64,000 bases of DNA from DATKZM01 sp035527975 (GTDB taxonomy: Bacteria > Pseudomonadota > Alphaproteobacteria > JAPULJ01), in the NCBI GenBank assembly GCA_035527975.1, contig DATKZM010000091.1, positions 17,901 to 81,900 on the forward strand, written 5' to 3'. Both the position numbers and the translations under genes were made by a program. Shown in pieces: positions 8,944 through 17,503 of this stretch. The notes below the pieces were generated by a model, which was not told where the DNA came from, made no database searches, and saw nothing but the letters and a program-made list of their open reading frames with translations. Positions within the stretch are counted from its first letter, which is position 1; each line of letters opens with the position of its first letter.

Positions 8944-9089
8944 GGCGGGCGCAGTCGGGAGCGGCCGAACGGCCTCCGAACATCCAGAAACGGTTATCTG
9001 AACACCGGGTGCTGTCTTAGCTGTCTTGTCGCAAGCGCCCCAAGCGTTTCATCTGTGCCAAGTGTCTCATGCGCGGGTCTTGCGGATCG

Positions 9090-9193
9090 TCCTTCGAGGC
9101 TCGCTCGCGCTCGCACCTCAGGATAAGCCTCTCAATTTGGACCAATCCACTAAGGCTCATCCTGAGGTGCCGCCGCAAGGCGGCCTCGAAGGA
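9090..9193. repeat. Large imperfect inverted repeat (dispersed element)
   Basis: The left arm carries TCCTTCGAGGC and CACCTCAGGAT; the right arm carries the reverse complements ATCCTGAGGTG and GCCTCGAAGGA, separated by about 25 bp. It occupies most of the 8944-9234 gap between convergent genes, in which I see no ORF of interest. Elements of this form recur in alphaproteobacterial chromosomes; here the fold could also act as a bidirectional terminator. Confidence 0.6.
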
Positions 9194-9234
9194 TGGATGC
9201 GCAGCGGGTTTGGCTCCCGCGGACGTCCGACCCC

Positions 9235-10992
9235 CTACCCCTCCGCCTTCGCCGCCTCTTCGGCCAGCAGCTCCTTCTTCAGGATCTTGCCGATCGCCGA
9301 TTTGGGCAGCTCGGTGCGGAACTCGACCATCTTGGGCATTTCGATCTTCGAGATCTTGTCCTGCAGGAAGGCGATGAGGTCGGCCTCGGTGAGCGACTGG
9401 CCCTCGGCGAGGGCCACATAGGCCTTCACGGTCTGGCCGCGATATTCGTCGGGGATGCCGACGACCGCGCATTCGGCCACGGCCGGGTGCATGTAGATCG
9501 CCTCCTCGACATTGCGCGGATAAACGTTGTAGCCACCGGCCAGGATCATTTCCTTCAGGCGGTCGACGATGAAGGTGTAGCCATCCTTGTCCATATAGCC
9601 GATATCGCCGCTGCGGAAGCGCCCGTCGACGATCGAGTCCTTCGTCGCCTCGGGATTGTTCCAATAACCCGCCATCACCTGCGGGCCGGAAATGCAGATC
9701 TCGCCGTTCTCGCCGAGCGGCACCGGCTTGCCGCTTTCGATCGAGATGATTTCGATCGTCGTGCCCGGTACCGGCAGGCCGATCGAGCTTTCCTTGTTGA
9801 CCCCGGCGAAGGGGTTGGCGGTGGCGACCGGCGAGGTTTCCGACAGCCCGTAGCCCTCGACCAGCGTGCAGCCGGTCAGCCTCTCGAATTTCTGTTTGAC
9901 CTCCAGCGGCAGCGCCGCGCCGCCCGACAGGCAGTAGGCGAGCGAGGAGAGATCATACTCGCCGAGTTTGGGATAATTGTTGATCGCGGTGAAGATCGTC
10001 GGCACGCCGGGCATGATCGTCGGCTTGGCGCGCTGGATCGTGCTTAGGAGCTGGTCGATCTCGAAGCGCGGCAGCAGGATCATGCACGAGCCCTTGTAGA
10101 CCCCGTAGGTCATCACGATGGTCATCGCGAAGACGTGGAAGAGCGGCAGCACGCCGATCAGCCGCTCGGCTTTGCCCTCCTCGGACGGAAACCACATATC
10201 GCACTGCATGGCGTTGGCGTAGAGGTTGGCGTGGGTCAGCATCGCGCCCTTGGGCACACCGGTGGTGCCGCCCGTATATTGCAGCACGGCGATGTCCTTC
10301 GCAGGATCGATGCGCGGCTCGTCGACCCGGCCGTCATTCTTGATCAGATCGTTGTAGCGGACGTGTTGGTCGTCGCGCGGAAACTTGGCGATCTCCTTGC
10401 CCTTGACCAGCGGGAACAGCAGGTTCTTCGGGAAAGGCAGGATGTCCTGCATGCGGCAGATGATGACCTTCTTCAGCCGCGACTGCTTCAAGAGCGCCGG
10501 TATCTTGTCGTAGAGCACCTTGAGGTCGAGCGTAACCAGGTAGTCGGTCTCCGAATTGTCGATCTGGTAGAGCAGCTCGCGCTCGGCGTAGAGGGGGTTG
10601 TAGTTCACCACCGTGCCGCCGGCCTTGAGGATGGCGAAGAAGCCGATCACTCCATAAGGCGTGTTGGGCAGGAAGAGGCCGACCTTCACGCCGGCGTGCA
10701 CGCCCATCGCCTGCAGCCCCTTGGCCATGCGGTCGACGTGGTCGCCGATATCGCCGTAGGTCATCGTCTTGCCAAGGAAGTCGACCGCGTCGTTCTTGGC
10801 AAAGCGCTCGACGGCATGATCCATCAGCGCATACAGGCGGCGCTCCGGGATCTCGGTATCCCATTTCAAACCCGGCGGATAGGATTTGACCCAGGGGTGC
10901 TTGACGGCGCCCGCGGGCTTGGCCGGCTTGGCTTTGGCAGGTTGTTTCTCGCCCGACGGCTCCGAACTCGTGGTGGCTTTCTCGCTCGCCAT
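9235..10992 (-). CDS. fadD: Long-chain fatty-acid-CoA ligase (FadD type)
   Basis: AMP-forming ligase of 585 residues. The P-loop-like motif YTGGTTGVPKGA is at about 239-250, the adenylate motif GYGLSETSP near 370, and the hinge DRLKEMILAGGYN followed by NVYPRNVEE is near 480. The C-terminal catalytic Lys sits in KSAIGKILKKEL. The first 30 residues are an Ala/Lys/Pro-rich extension unlike the enzyme core. I start at 10992 because GGAGG lies five bases upstream; the ATG at 11082 would add 30 unlikely residues. It activates long-chain fatty acids for beta-oxidation, complementing the fad operon at the left end. Confidence 0.92.
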   Translation of the reverse strand: MASEKATTSSEPSGEKQPAKAKPAKPAGAVKHPWVKSYPPGLKWDTEIPERRLYALMDHAVERFAKNDAVDFLGKTMTYGDIGDHVDRMAKGLQAMGVHAGVKVGLFLPNTPYGVIGFFAILKAGGTVVNYNPLYAERELLYQIDNSETDYLVTLDLKVLYDKIPALLKQSRLKKVIICRMQDILPFPKNLLFPLVKGKEIAKFPRDDQHVRYNDLIKNDGRVDEPRIDPAKDIAVLQYTGGTTGVPKGAMLTHANLYANAMQCDMWFPSEEGKAERLIGVLPLFHVFAMTIVMTYGVYKGSCMILLPRFEIDQLLSTIQRAKPTIMPGVPTIFTAINNYPKLGEYDLSSLAYCLSGGAALPLEVKQKFERLTGCTLVEGYGLSETSPVATANPFAGVNKESSIGLPVPGTTIEIISIESGKPVPLGENGEICISGPQVMAGYWNNPEATKDSIVDGRFRSGDIGYMDKDGYTFIVDRLKEMILAGGYNVYPRNVEEAIYMHPAVAECAVVGIPDEYRGQTVKAYVALAEGQSLTEADLIAFLQDKISKIEMPKMVEFRTELPKSAIGKILKKELLAEEAAKAEG

Positions 10993-11127
10993 CGCTTCCT
11001 CCATGATCGATCGTGCGGCGTTTGCCGCGCGCACTGGCCGGTCCGCCGCTTTGCCGTAAGGCTCTGCCAGCCATGCGGTCAAGTCAAGCGGAGGTTGTGC
11101 GCAATCTTGCCGAAGGCGGCTCCGGGC

Positions 11128-11817
11128 TCACGCGCGGCGCAGCATCAGGACCTGGTCGTGGAGACGCGTCAGCGGCCGGTCGACAATACCGAGCTTGTCC
11201 AGATGCTCCACCGTGTTGTGGAGATACTCCGCGCACGGACCCAGGCCGCCTTCCGCCCGGGCGATGACCTCGACGACCTTGTTCTCCGACAGCAGTCCTG
11301 TGTAGCGGTCATGGGCATGATTGATCACGAAGGTCACCGCGCGGATAACGCCGCCGTCGGTGCGCACGGTGATCCAGCGCGGGGCGTAGGCGCCGCTCAC
11401 CATCTCGCGCCGCCAGACGATGCCAAGCTCGGTTGCCGCCTCGCCGTCGGCGATGCGAAAGGCAACCCCGCGGCACGAGCCGCCACGATCGAGCGCAAGC
11501 GTCAGACCTGGATTTTCCGGCGTGCCGCGACCGGCATGGGTCCACAGACAAAAGCGCCGGTGAAAACCGTGGACGAGACCGACGCGGCGCTCGGCGTAAT
11601 GGAAGGCCGGGTTCCACATCAGCGAGCCATAACCGAAGACCCAGGTCTCGCGGACGTCGCCGACGGCCAGGATCGCGCCCAGCGAGGCGTCGAGCTCGTC
11701 CTCGCTGAGCACGGGAAAGGGATAGCCGCTTTCGATGATCTGGCGCCGGACCTCGCCGGAAGCGATCTGCTCCCGGGTGAGTGTCCAGCGCTTATGCGGC
11801 CAGGGCGCGTTCGACAT
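11128..11817 (-). CDS. ChaC-like gamma-glutamylcyclotransferase
   Basis: Protein of about 229 residues with the ChaC signature VFGYGSLMWNPAF at about residues 60-72 and the downstream RRFCLWTHAGRGTPENPG region. Members cleave glutathione to 5-oxoproline and Cys-Gly. The most likely start is MSNAPWPHKRW at 11817, which overlaps the 3' end of the isomerase gene by 26 bp. A start at 11850 would overlap more and adds 11 atypical residues. Co-transcription with the glutathione-related DsbA-fold isomerase upstream suggests a shared thiol or detoxification theme (inference). Confidence 0.85.
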   Translation of the reverse strand: MSNAPWPHKRWTLTREQIASGEVRRQIIESGYPFPVLSEDELDASLGAILAVGDVRETWVFGYGSLMWNPAFHYAERRVGLVHGFHRRFCLWTHAGRGTPENPGLTLALDRGGSCRGVAFRIADGEAATELGIVWRREMVSGAYAPRWITVRTDGGVIRAVTFVINHAHDRYTGLLSENKVVEVIARAEGGLGPCAEYLHNTVEHLDKLGIVDRPLTRLHDQVLMLRRA

Positions 11818-12379
11818 AGTCCATCCGGTCGGAGCCGAAAAACATTTCATCGCCGATGAACATGGTGGGCGCGCCGAAGGCGCCGCGCTTGGCGGCCTCC
11901 TCGGTGCCCGCGATCAGCGCATCTTTCACGGCCTGATCCTGGATACGCGCGGCAAACGCTGCCGGGTCGAGCCCTGCGCCCTTGAGCACTTTTCCGATCA
12001 CCTCGACTTCGCCCATGTTCTCGCCATCGACCCACATCGCCTGCCACATCGCCGCGTCGTAGGCCTCGAAGTTGCCATCCTCCAGCGCCGCCATGGCGCC
12101 GCGCATCAAGGGTAGCGTGTTGATGATGAAGTAAGGGTTCATGCGAAACGGCACGCCCAGATGCTTGGCCATACGCGCCATGTCGGTCAGCATATAGGCG
12201 CCCTTGGCCGGGATCGCGACCGGGGTCTGGTTGCCCGACGCCTTGAAGACGCCGCCCAGCAGCATCGGCTTGCGCACGACCGCAGCGCCCGTGCGCTCGG
12301 CGATCCCGGCGATCTGGACATTAGCGAGATAGCTGGTGGGACTGCCGTAGTCGAAGAAGAACTCTAGGGTTTTAGACAT
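11792..12379 (-). CDS. 2-hydroxychromene-2-carboxylate isomerase / kappa-GST-like protein
   Basis: DsbA-fold protein of 195 residues beginning MSKTLEFFFDYGSPTSYLA. The YGSPTSY motif replaces the CxxC of true DsbA and provides the Ser used by HCCA isomerase and kappa-class GSTs to activate glutathione. The C-terminal half contains the conserved GAPTMFIGDEMFFG loop and DRMDYVE. The length is normal for the family. Characterised members act in naphthalene or other aromatic degradation or are orphan GST-like enzymes; the actual substrate here is unknown. Confidence 0.85.
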   Translation of the reverse strand: MSKTLEFFFDYGSPTSYLANVQIAGIAERTGAAVVRKPMLLGGVFKASGNQTPVAIPAKGAYMLTDMARMAKHLGVPFRMNPYFIINTLPLMRGAMAALEDGNFEAYDAAMWQAMWVDGENMGEVEVIGKVLKGAGLDPAAFAARIQDQAVKDALIAGTEEAAKRGAFGAPTMFIGDEMFFGSDRMDYVERALAA

Positions 12380-12423
12380 TTTCGGATTTGCACCTGACTG
12401 CAACGGCCTCGTCCTTCCCCAAC

Positions 12424-13158
12424 CTACCACGGCTCAAGGAAGGGGCGCACGTCGAGTTCGTGGGTCCAGGCGCTGCGGGGCTGGCAATGCACACGCCAAT
12501 AATTCTCAGCGATGTCCTCGGGAAGCAGTATCCCGTCGAGCGGCCGCGCGGCGATGAGGTCGGGAAAGCGCTCGCGGGTGAACGGCGTGTCGATCGGCCC
12601 GTCGATCACGACATGGGCGACATGGATGTTCTGCGGCCCGAGCTCGCGCGCCATCGACTGGGCGAGCGCCCGCTTGCCATGCATGCCGCCGGCGAAAGCC
12701 GAGAAGCCAGCGGCGCCGCGCACGCTCGCCGTAGCGCCGGTGAAAAGGATCGTGCCATGCCCGCGCGCGAGCATGCGTTTGGCGACCTCGCGGCCGATCA
12801 GGAAGGCCGATTTGCAGGCCAGCTCCCAGACCTTGTAGTAGACCCGCGTCGTGGTCTCGGTGATCGGAAACTGCACGTTGGCGCCGATATTGTGGATCGC
12901 CACCTCGATCGGTCCGATATCGCGCTCGACGGTCTCGACGAGTTCGGCGACCTGATCCTCGCGGCGCGCGTCGGAGCCGAAAGGATGAACCTCGCCGCCA
13001 TCCTTCTCGATCAGCGTCACGAGATCGGCGAGCTTCTCGGGATTGCGGCGGGTGACGGCGAGCGCGTAGCCCTCGCGCGCGAAACGCCGCGAGATCGCGC
13101 CGCCCAGACTGTCGCCCGCGCCGACGACAAGCACGGTTTTTTTATCCACAGCGGCCAT
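12424..13158 (-). CDS. SDR-family protein lacking the usual catalytic Tyr-Lys
   Basis: Rossmann-fold protein of 244 residues. The nucleotide-binding motif reads VVGAGDSLGGA (residues 11-21) instead of the usual TGxxxGxG, and the structural NNAG is HNIGAN. The Ser of the catalytic set may be in GATASVRG. In the region where YxxxK should be, the sequence is FSAFAGGMHGKRALAQ, so no Tyr is present and Lys is displaced. The protein ends ELDVRPFLEPW, as in a recognisable SDR subgroup. It may bind a dinucleotide without being a standard oxidoreductase. It lies upstream of the isomerase and ChaC genes on the same strand. Confidence 0.8.
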   Translation of the reverse strand: MAAVDKKTVLVVGAGDSLGGAISRRFAREGYALAVTRRNPEKLADLVTLIEKDGGEVHPFGSDARREDQVAELVETVERDIGPIEVAIHNIGANVQFPITETTTRVYYKVWELACKSAFLIGREVAKRMLARGHGTILFTGATASVRGAAGFSAFAGGMHGKRALAQSMARELGPQNIHVAHVVIDGPIDTPFTRERFPDLIAARPLDGILLPEDIAENYWRVHCQPRSAWTHELDVRPFLEPW

Positions 13159-13250
13159 CGTGATCCTTTCGTCAGGCGCGGACCGGTCGGCACCAATTCA
13201 TCCAGTCTACCGCGTGACATCGCGACGTACAAAGCGCGCTACCGCGCGCG

Positions 13251-13379
13251 ACCCCTCACCCTAACCCTCTCCCTCAGGGGGAGAGGGAATTCGGTCACCG
13301 CTTTTGCAACAGGCATCGTCTCGCCCCTCGGGGGAGAGGGAGGGGCCCATCGCGTCAGCGATGGGAGGGTGAGGGGGAA
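13251..13379. repeat. Dispersed repeat of about 126 bp, copy 1
   Basis: Begins CCCCTCACCCTAACCCTCTC and ends GGGAGGGTGAGGGGG, with internal GGGGAGAGGG blocks. The outer ends are reverse complements of each other. A second, closely similar copy lies at 55862-55984. It fills the gap between the SDR and penicillin-acylase-like genes. Confidence 0.8.
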
Positions 13380-13389
13380 GCCGAGCGCG

Positions 13390-15666
13390 TTACCGCTTCG
13401 CCGGCGCCAGTTTGGTCTTGTGCTTGAAATTCTTGCGCACTGTCTCGATGCGGAACGGCACCTTGACGTAACCACCGGTCAGCCAGAGCGGCACCTGATC
13501 GGTGAAGTTCGCCGAGTTGAACCAGCCGTCCTGGCCACCCAGAAGCGTGAACCAATTGGCGTCGGGATCGGAAAGGTCGGAGATGTGCCGCGCGTTCGAG
13601 CCGAAGCGCGCCGGGTGGCGCTCGTCGGTAGTGCTGTGCGCGGTCTTCCAGAGCGTATCGTTGGAGCCCTCGGCCGGGGCGTCGACGAAGCGGTATCGGC
13701 TGCCGATCACGGGCAAGCGCGCCAGCGGGTGGTTGACGACGAGACGGTGGAAGGCGCCCCAGTCCTTGTAGGTGTCGAACCTGGCCGCCGCCGTGGTGAG
13801 CGCGGATTTGAGATCGGCCGATAGCCCATTGGCGTCCGCGCGTTCGATATCCTGGACGAGCAGCGCCTTGTTGCGCGACTGGCCGCTAAGAACCCTGGCA
13901 ACCTCCGGTTCGTAAAGCCGCTTGCGCAGCGCGCCCGCGAGATAATGGTGCACGAGCTCGAATGCGACCGCCCCCCGCGAGCCGGTGCGATAGTGGCCGT
14001 CCCAGTCGCGGAATGCCTTCAGCAGCTTGACCTCGGCCGGGGCGAGCCCCTTGGAGAGGCCGAGCGCCTCGATCTTGGCCGCGACGAGATCGCGCAGCCG
14101 CACCGCGGAAATGAGATAGACGTCGCGCTGCACGCCCTTCAGCGCCGCGAGGTCGACCTTGCCCCGCCCCTTCATCAGCGCCGCCATGCGCAGCACGCGG
14201 TCGTCGGTGGAAAAGAAATAGCCGATCGGCACGCTCGCCGCGGCGGGCTTGTTGTTGGCCGAGGCAAGGAACCCGGCCTTGGGGTTGTAGCTCGACGGCA
14301 GATCGAGCGCGCCCAGATAGCCGTGCCACGTGTCGCGCGGATTTGTCGGGTCGAGTACGATGTCGCGCGGCGTCTTGGCGCGACGCACCGGCAGGCGGAT
14401 GGCCATAAGCTGGCCGATATTGCCGTCGACATCGGCGTAGAGCATGTTCTGGGCGGAGACCGCGAAGGTCTTGAAGGCGGCGCGGAATTGCTGCCAGTTT
14501 CCGGCGCGCTGAACCTTCAAAAAAGCGGTGATCTCGTCGCTGGCATCGTGGCCGACCCAGCGCAGCGCCAACGGACCCGACCCTCCGGCATCGATCAGCG
14601 GCGCGTCGGTGATGATGGGTCCAAGGGGCGTAGTCCGTACAACGACCCGCTCGCTGCGCCACCAGCGCACGCGGATCGTTTCGCTGCGCTGAACGATCTC
14701 GCCCGGTTTGAACTTGGTAGCGTCGTAAAGATCGGAAGACGCGGCGCGCATGTTGGTGCCGCCCCAGGCGATGCGCTGGTTGCGGCCCAGCGCCACGAAG
14801 GGGATGCCCGGCACCATCAGCCCGACGGCGTGAACCGACGGCGACTTGATGCCGGCGATCAGCCACAGGTTTGGCAACATCAGGCCCAGATGCGGGTCGT
14901 TGGCCATCAACGCGGCGCCTGACTTGGTGCGCGAGCCGGCCACGGCGAGCGAGTTGCTGCCCGAGCGGCTCATGCCGCGCAGGATCTCGTCGAGCGCAGC
15001 CTGTTTGCCGGCGGGCCGGAAGCTCGCCATCGAATCGCCGCCGGACTTGACGAGGCGCGCCCAAAGCTGCGGCCAGTCCTTGCGCTGGCGCAGCTTCAAC
15101 GTGCTGAACCAGACCAGCCAGTTGACGTCGGTCGAGGCGAGCCGGCCGACCGTCAGCACGTCGCGCACGGTCCAGGGCTCGCGCTCCAGCCCGAGGATGC
15201 GGTATTCGGCCGGCAGCACTTTGGCCGTCTTCTGATAGTGGTTGATGCCGGCAACGAACGCCGTCACCCAGGCCTTGGTTTCGGCGGGCATGGCCTGCTC
15301 GCTGGCTTCGGCGGCGGCGGCGTAGTTGAGGATGCGCAGGCTGTGGTCGATCTCGGTGGTCAGCGGACCGGCCATTTCCGAAATGCGGCCGGCGGCGATG
15401 CGGCGCATCAGCTCCATCTGGCCGAGCCGCAGATGCGCGTGCACCAGACCCAGGGTGAAGGCGAGGTCGGCGTCGTTCTGCGCCTCGATGAAGGGGACCT
15501 GGTGCTTGTCCCAGTGAATGGTGACCGGCGCCCTGAGCGGCAGGCCCTCGGTCGGGAACATGGCGAGGCGCTGGCCGGTATCGGTTTTCTTCGGCAGCGG
15601 CGAGAGCACGGCGCAGCCGACGAGGAGCGAGCTGATCATGGTGAGAGCAAGGGCGCGCAGGGGCAT
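13390..15666 (-). CDS. Penicillin acylase family lipoprotein (Ntn hydrolase)
   Basis: Precursor of 758 residues related to penicillin, cephalosporin and AHL acylases. The start at 15666 gives an N terminus with a lipobox LLVGC (Cys18), so the enzyme is probably lipid-anchored. The autocatalytic cleavage site and nucleophile are in SRSGSNSLAV, where Ser237 would become the N terminus of the beta chain. The region before it (about 40-230) is the alpha chain and spacer, and LMANDPHLGLMLPNLW follows in the beta chain as expected. Family members hydrolyse amide-linked acyl groups, including quorum-sensing lactones; the substrate here is unknown. An upstream ATG at 15705 would put charged residues ahead of the signal peptide. 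Confidence 0.88.
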   Translation of the reverse strand: MPLRALALTMISSLLVGCAVLSPLPKKTDTGQRLAMFPTEGLPLRAPVTIHWDKHQVPFIEAQNDADLAFTLGLVHAHLRLGQMELMRRIAAGRISEMAGPLTTEIDHSLRILNYAAAAEASEQAMPAETKAWVTAFVAGINHYQKTAKVLPAEYRILGLEREPWTVRDVLTVGRLASTDVNWLVWFSTLKLRQRKDWPQLWARLVKSGGDSMASFRPAGKQAALDEILRGMSRSGSNSLAVAGSRTKSGAALMANDPHLGLMLPNLWLIAGIKSPSVHAVGLMVPGIPFVALGRNQRIAWGGTNMRAASSDLYDATKFKPGEIVQRSETIRVRWWRSERVVVRTTPLGPIITDAPLIDAGGSGPLALRWVGHDASDEITAFLKVQRAGNWQQFRAAFKTFAVSAQNMLYADVDGNIGQLMAIRLPVRRAKTPRDIVLDPTNPRDTWHGYLGALDLPSSYNPKAGFLASANNKPAAASVPIGYFFSTDDRVLRMAALMKGRGKVDLAALKGVQRDVYLISAVRLRDLVAAKIEALGLSKGLAPAEVKLLKAFRDWDGHYRTGSRGAVAFELVHHYLAGALRKRLYEPEVARVLSGQSRNKALLVQDIERADANGLSADLKSALTTAAARFDTYKDWGAFHRLVVNHPLARLPVIGSRYRFVDAPAEGSNDTLWKTAHSTTDERHPARFGSNARHISDLSDPDANWFTLLGGQDGWFNSANFTDQVPLWLTGGYVKVPFRIETVRKNFKHKTKLAPAKR

Positions 15667-15999
15667 GGAGCGATTTCTCAAAGGCCGGGATCGCTGGCAG
15701 GGCATGTCGCGTCCTCATACATAGGTCGGACAGCCAAGCGCTTCCACCATTACACCCATTACACTGCGCATGCGCCGGCGACGCGGATCATCCGGGGTAC
15801 GGCGCATTGAACGGGCACGCGACCGCTGCCGCGCTGATGTCCGTATCGCCAGGATTCGTGCGTTTTTTACGATGATGGTGGTTTTGAACAAGGAGATTCT
15901 GTATGATTGGTCATAGCCTCTACGGACTGTAATATTCTTTGCAAACGCCCAGGGGGCGGGTCAATTTCGGCCCCGATCGGCACGCAGGGACGGAGCGCG
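15667..15999. promoter_or_regulatory. Divergent promoter region upstream of paa-like cassette, with a 9-codon ORF
   Basis: This 333-bp gap separates the acylase gene (minus) from the paaA-like gene (plus). It holds one notable item: AAGGAG at 15890-15895, followed eight bases later by an ATG (15903) that opens a nine-codon ORF, MIGHSLYGL, ending at 15932. The ribosome site is stronger than needed by chance. It could be a leader peptide or a chance ORF. No clear operator palindrome was seen. Confidence 0.35.
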
Positions 16000-16962
16000 A
16001 TGGCTGAGAGCACGATGCGACGAGCGGAGCAATCGGAAGCGCTGAAGCGCGCCACCATGGCCAAGATCGAGGCGGGCGAGCTGGTCGAGGATATCGACGA
16101 GATGTTCGCCGACTACCGTCAGGCGCTGGTGCAGACGCTGACGATTGCCGCGCAGTCGGAGGTTACCGTGCTGACCTGGGCCTATACCGCCTATCCGACC
16201 TGCCCCGACATCGGCGCCAAGGTTGCCGTTTCGGCGACGATCCAGGACGAGATCGGCCATGCCCACCAGCAGGGCATGCTGTTGGAGCGGTTCGGCGTCT
16301 CGATGCGGGAGAAGACATTCGACATCGCGCCGGAGACCATCAAGACGCTGATGATCATGCAGTTCGAGCTGAAGAACTATTTCGAGTTCGTGGTCTCGCA
16401 ATGCTTCCTCGACCGCGCCGGGCGCATTACCACGCGCGACATCGAGCTCAACTGCTCGTTCGCGCCCTACCGGCGGTCCTTGCGCAAGATCAATTTCGAG
16501 GAGAAGTTCCACGTCGGGCACGGCGAGCAATGGGTCAAGTTCTACGCCGAATATTCACCCGAGACCCGCGCGGCCGTGCAAAAGGCGCTCGACTGGATGT
16601 TCCCCCACGGCGTCACCTGGTTCGGTCTGCCCGACTGGAAGAAGACCCGCACCGGCCAGCTCGACTTCAAGGTGCGCGGCTGGTCGAACGACACGATGCG
16701 CGAGATGTGGCTGCAATCGGCCTGCAAATTCGCCGACGAGGTCGGCCTCGACGTGCCCGCCCAATTCGACGAGGAGCAAGGCAAATACGTGCTCGACTGC
16801 CCATTTCCGATGATGTGCGACGTCGAAAAGCGCGAATGGATCTGGGAGCAGGCCGACTGGGACGACACGATCAACCAGCTGAAACATGACGGGCCGATGA
16901 ACCCGTCGGCGCATGCCCGTCTGCAGACCGAAGTATGGGGAGACGGGCTGTGGACCGACTGA
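16000..16962 (+). CDS. paaA: PaaA-like diiron oxygenase subunit (1,2-phenylacetyl-CoA epoxidase subunit A family)
   Basis: Ferritin-like protein of 320 residues. The full set of putative diiron ligands can be seen: Glu54 in AAQSEV, Glu84/His87 in QDEIGHAH, Glu129 in NYFEFVV, and Glu168/His171 in FEEKFHVGHG. The spacing matches E. coli PaaA, which hydroxylates/epoxidises the ring of phenylacetyl-CoA. The start at 16000 follows AGGGACGGAG; an upstream in-frame ATG at 15907 gives unrelated residues. It heads a tightly packed five-gene run. The C-terminal half (SNDTMREMW, CPFPMMCDVEKREW) differs from E. coli PaaA, so the substrate may be another CoA thioester. Confidence 0.88.
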   Translation: MAESTMRRAEQSEALKRATMAKIEAGELVEDIDEMFADYRQALVQTLTIAAQSEVTVLTWAYTAYPTCPDIGAKVAVSATIQDEIGHAHQQGMLLERFGVSMREKTFDIAPETIKTLMIMQFELKNYFEFVVSQCFLDRAGRITTRDIELNCSFAPYRRSLRKINFEEKFHVGHGEQWVKFYAEYSPETRAAVQKALDWMFPHGVTWFGLPDWKKTRTGQLDFKVRGWSNDTMREMWLQSACKFADEVGLDVPAQFDEEQGKYVLDCPFPMMCDVEKREWIWEQADWDDTINQLKHDGPMNPSAHARLQTEVWGDGLWTD

Positions 16963-17267
16963 AGGCGGCGGTCGCCGAGGCGCTGAAGACCGTCAAGGAC
17001 CCGCACATGGATGTCGGCCTGCCCGAGATGGGCATGGTGCGCGGCGTTGAGGTGAGCGCGCAAGGCGCCGTGACCGTGGCGATCGTCTATCCCTGCATGG
17101 GCTGCCCGGCCTACGAGATGATCCAGTGGGACATCAAGCAGCGCGTCGGCGCGGTCGAGGGCGTCAGCGCCGTTACGGTCAAGATCGCCTGGGGCGAGAA
17201 ATGGCGGAAGTCCGACATCGCCCCGGCCGCGCGCGAGCATGTGAAGGGTTACGGGTTTCAGATATGA
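16950..17267 (+). CDS. MIP18/DUF59-type protein, stand-alone N-terminal half of PaaD
   Basis: About 105 residues matching the MIP18 (DUF59) fold: LKTVKDPHMDVGLPEMGMV, then VAIVYPCMGCPAYEMIQWDI with the conserved GCPA motif, ending EHVKGYGFQI. In E. coli PaaD this domain is followed in the same chain by a zinc ribbon; here the chain stops, and the ribbon is a separate gene two positions downstream. I prefer the GTG at 16950, seven bases after GGGGAG and overlapping paaA by 13 bp; an ATG at 16935 is possible. It probably helps mature or load the metal centre of the PaaA-like subunit (inference from PaaD and MIP18 proteins). Confidence 0.83.
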   Translation: MDRLKAAVAEALKTVKDPHMDVGLPEMGMVRGVEVSAQGAVTVAIVYPCMGCPAYEMIQWDIKQRVGAVEGVSAVTVKIAWGEKWRKSDIAPAAREHVKGYGFQI

Positions 17268-17503
17268 ACGAACGCGTCCTTGAACCCGATACCGAGCTCT
17301 ACGAGGTCTTCGGGCGTCACCGCATCGACGGTAGGCTGGAGCATCTGGGCTCGCTGAGCGCGCCCAATCTCGACCTCGCCATGGCGCGGGCGCGGCTCAT
17401 TTATTCCGAGCGCGAATGGATAGAGATGACCATGGCGCCCGCCGCGGCCTTCGAGCGCGTGATCGGGCGGCGCGACCCGGGCTCGGCCGTGGGCTTCGCC
17501 TGA
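17264..17503 (+). CDS. paaB: PaaB-like small subunit
   Basis: Protein of 79 residues overlapping its upstream neighbour by ATGA. The stretch ELYEVFGRHRIDGRLEHLGS followed by MARARLIYSERE corresponds to the conserved core of PaaB (LYEVF...G...H.GSL.A....AL..AR..Y). It is slightly shorter than E. coli PaaB (about 95 residues), lacking the C-terminal tail. PaaB bridges subunits of the phenylacetyl-CoA oxygenase in E. coli; a similar scaffold role is inferred here. Confidence 0.78.
   Translation: MNERVLEPDTELYEVFGRHRIDGRLEHLGSLSAPNLDLAMARARLIYSEREWIEMTMAPAAAFERVIGRRDPGSAVGFA

Noticed and set aside
13886..15718. 610-codon minus ORF in another frame of the acylase gene
   Set aside because: Arg/Ala-rich shadow of the penicillin-acylase-family gene; no motifs.
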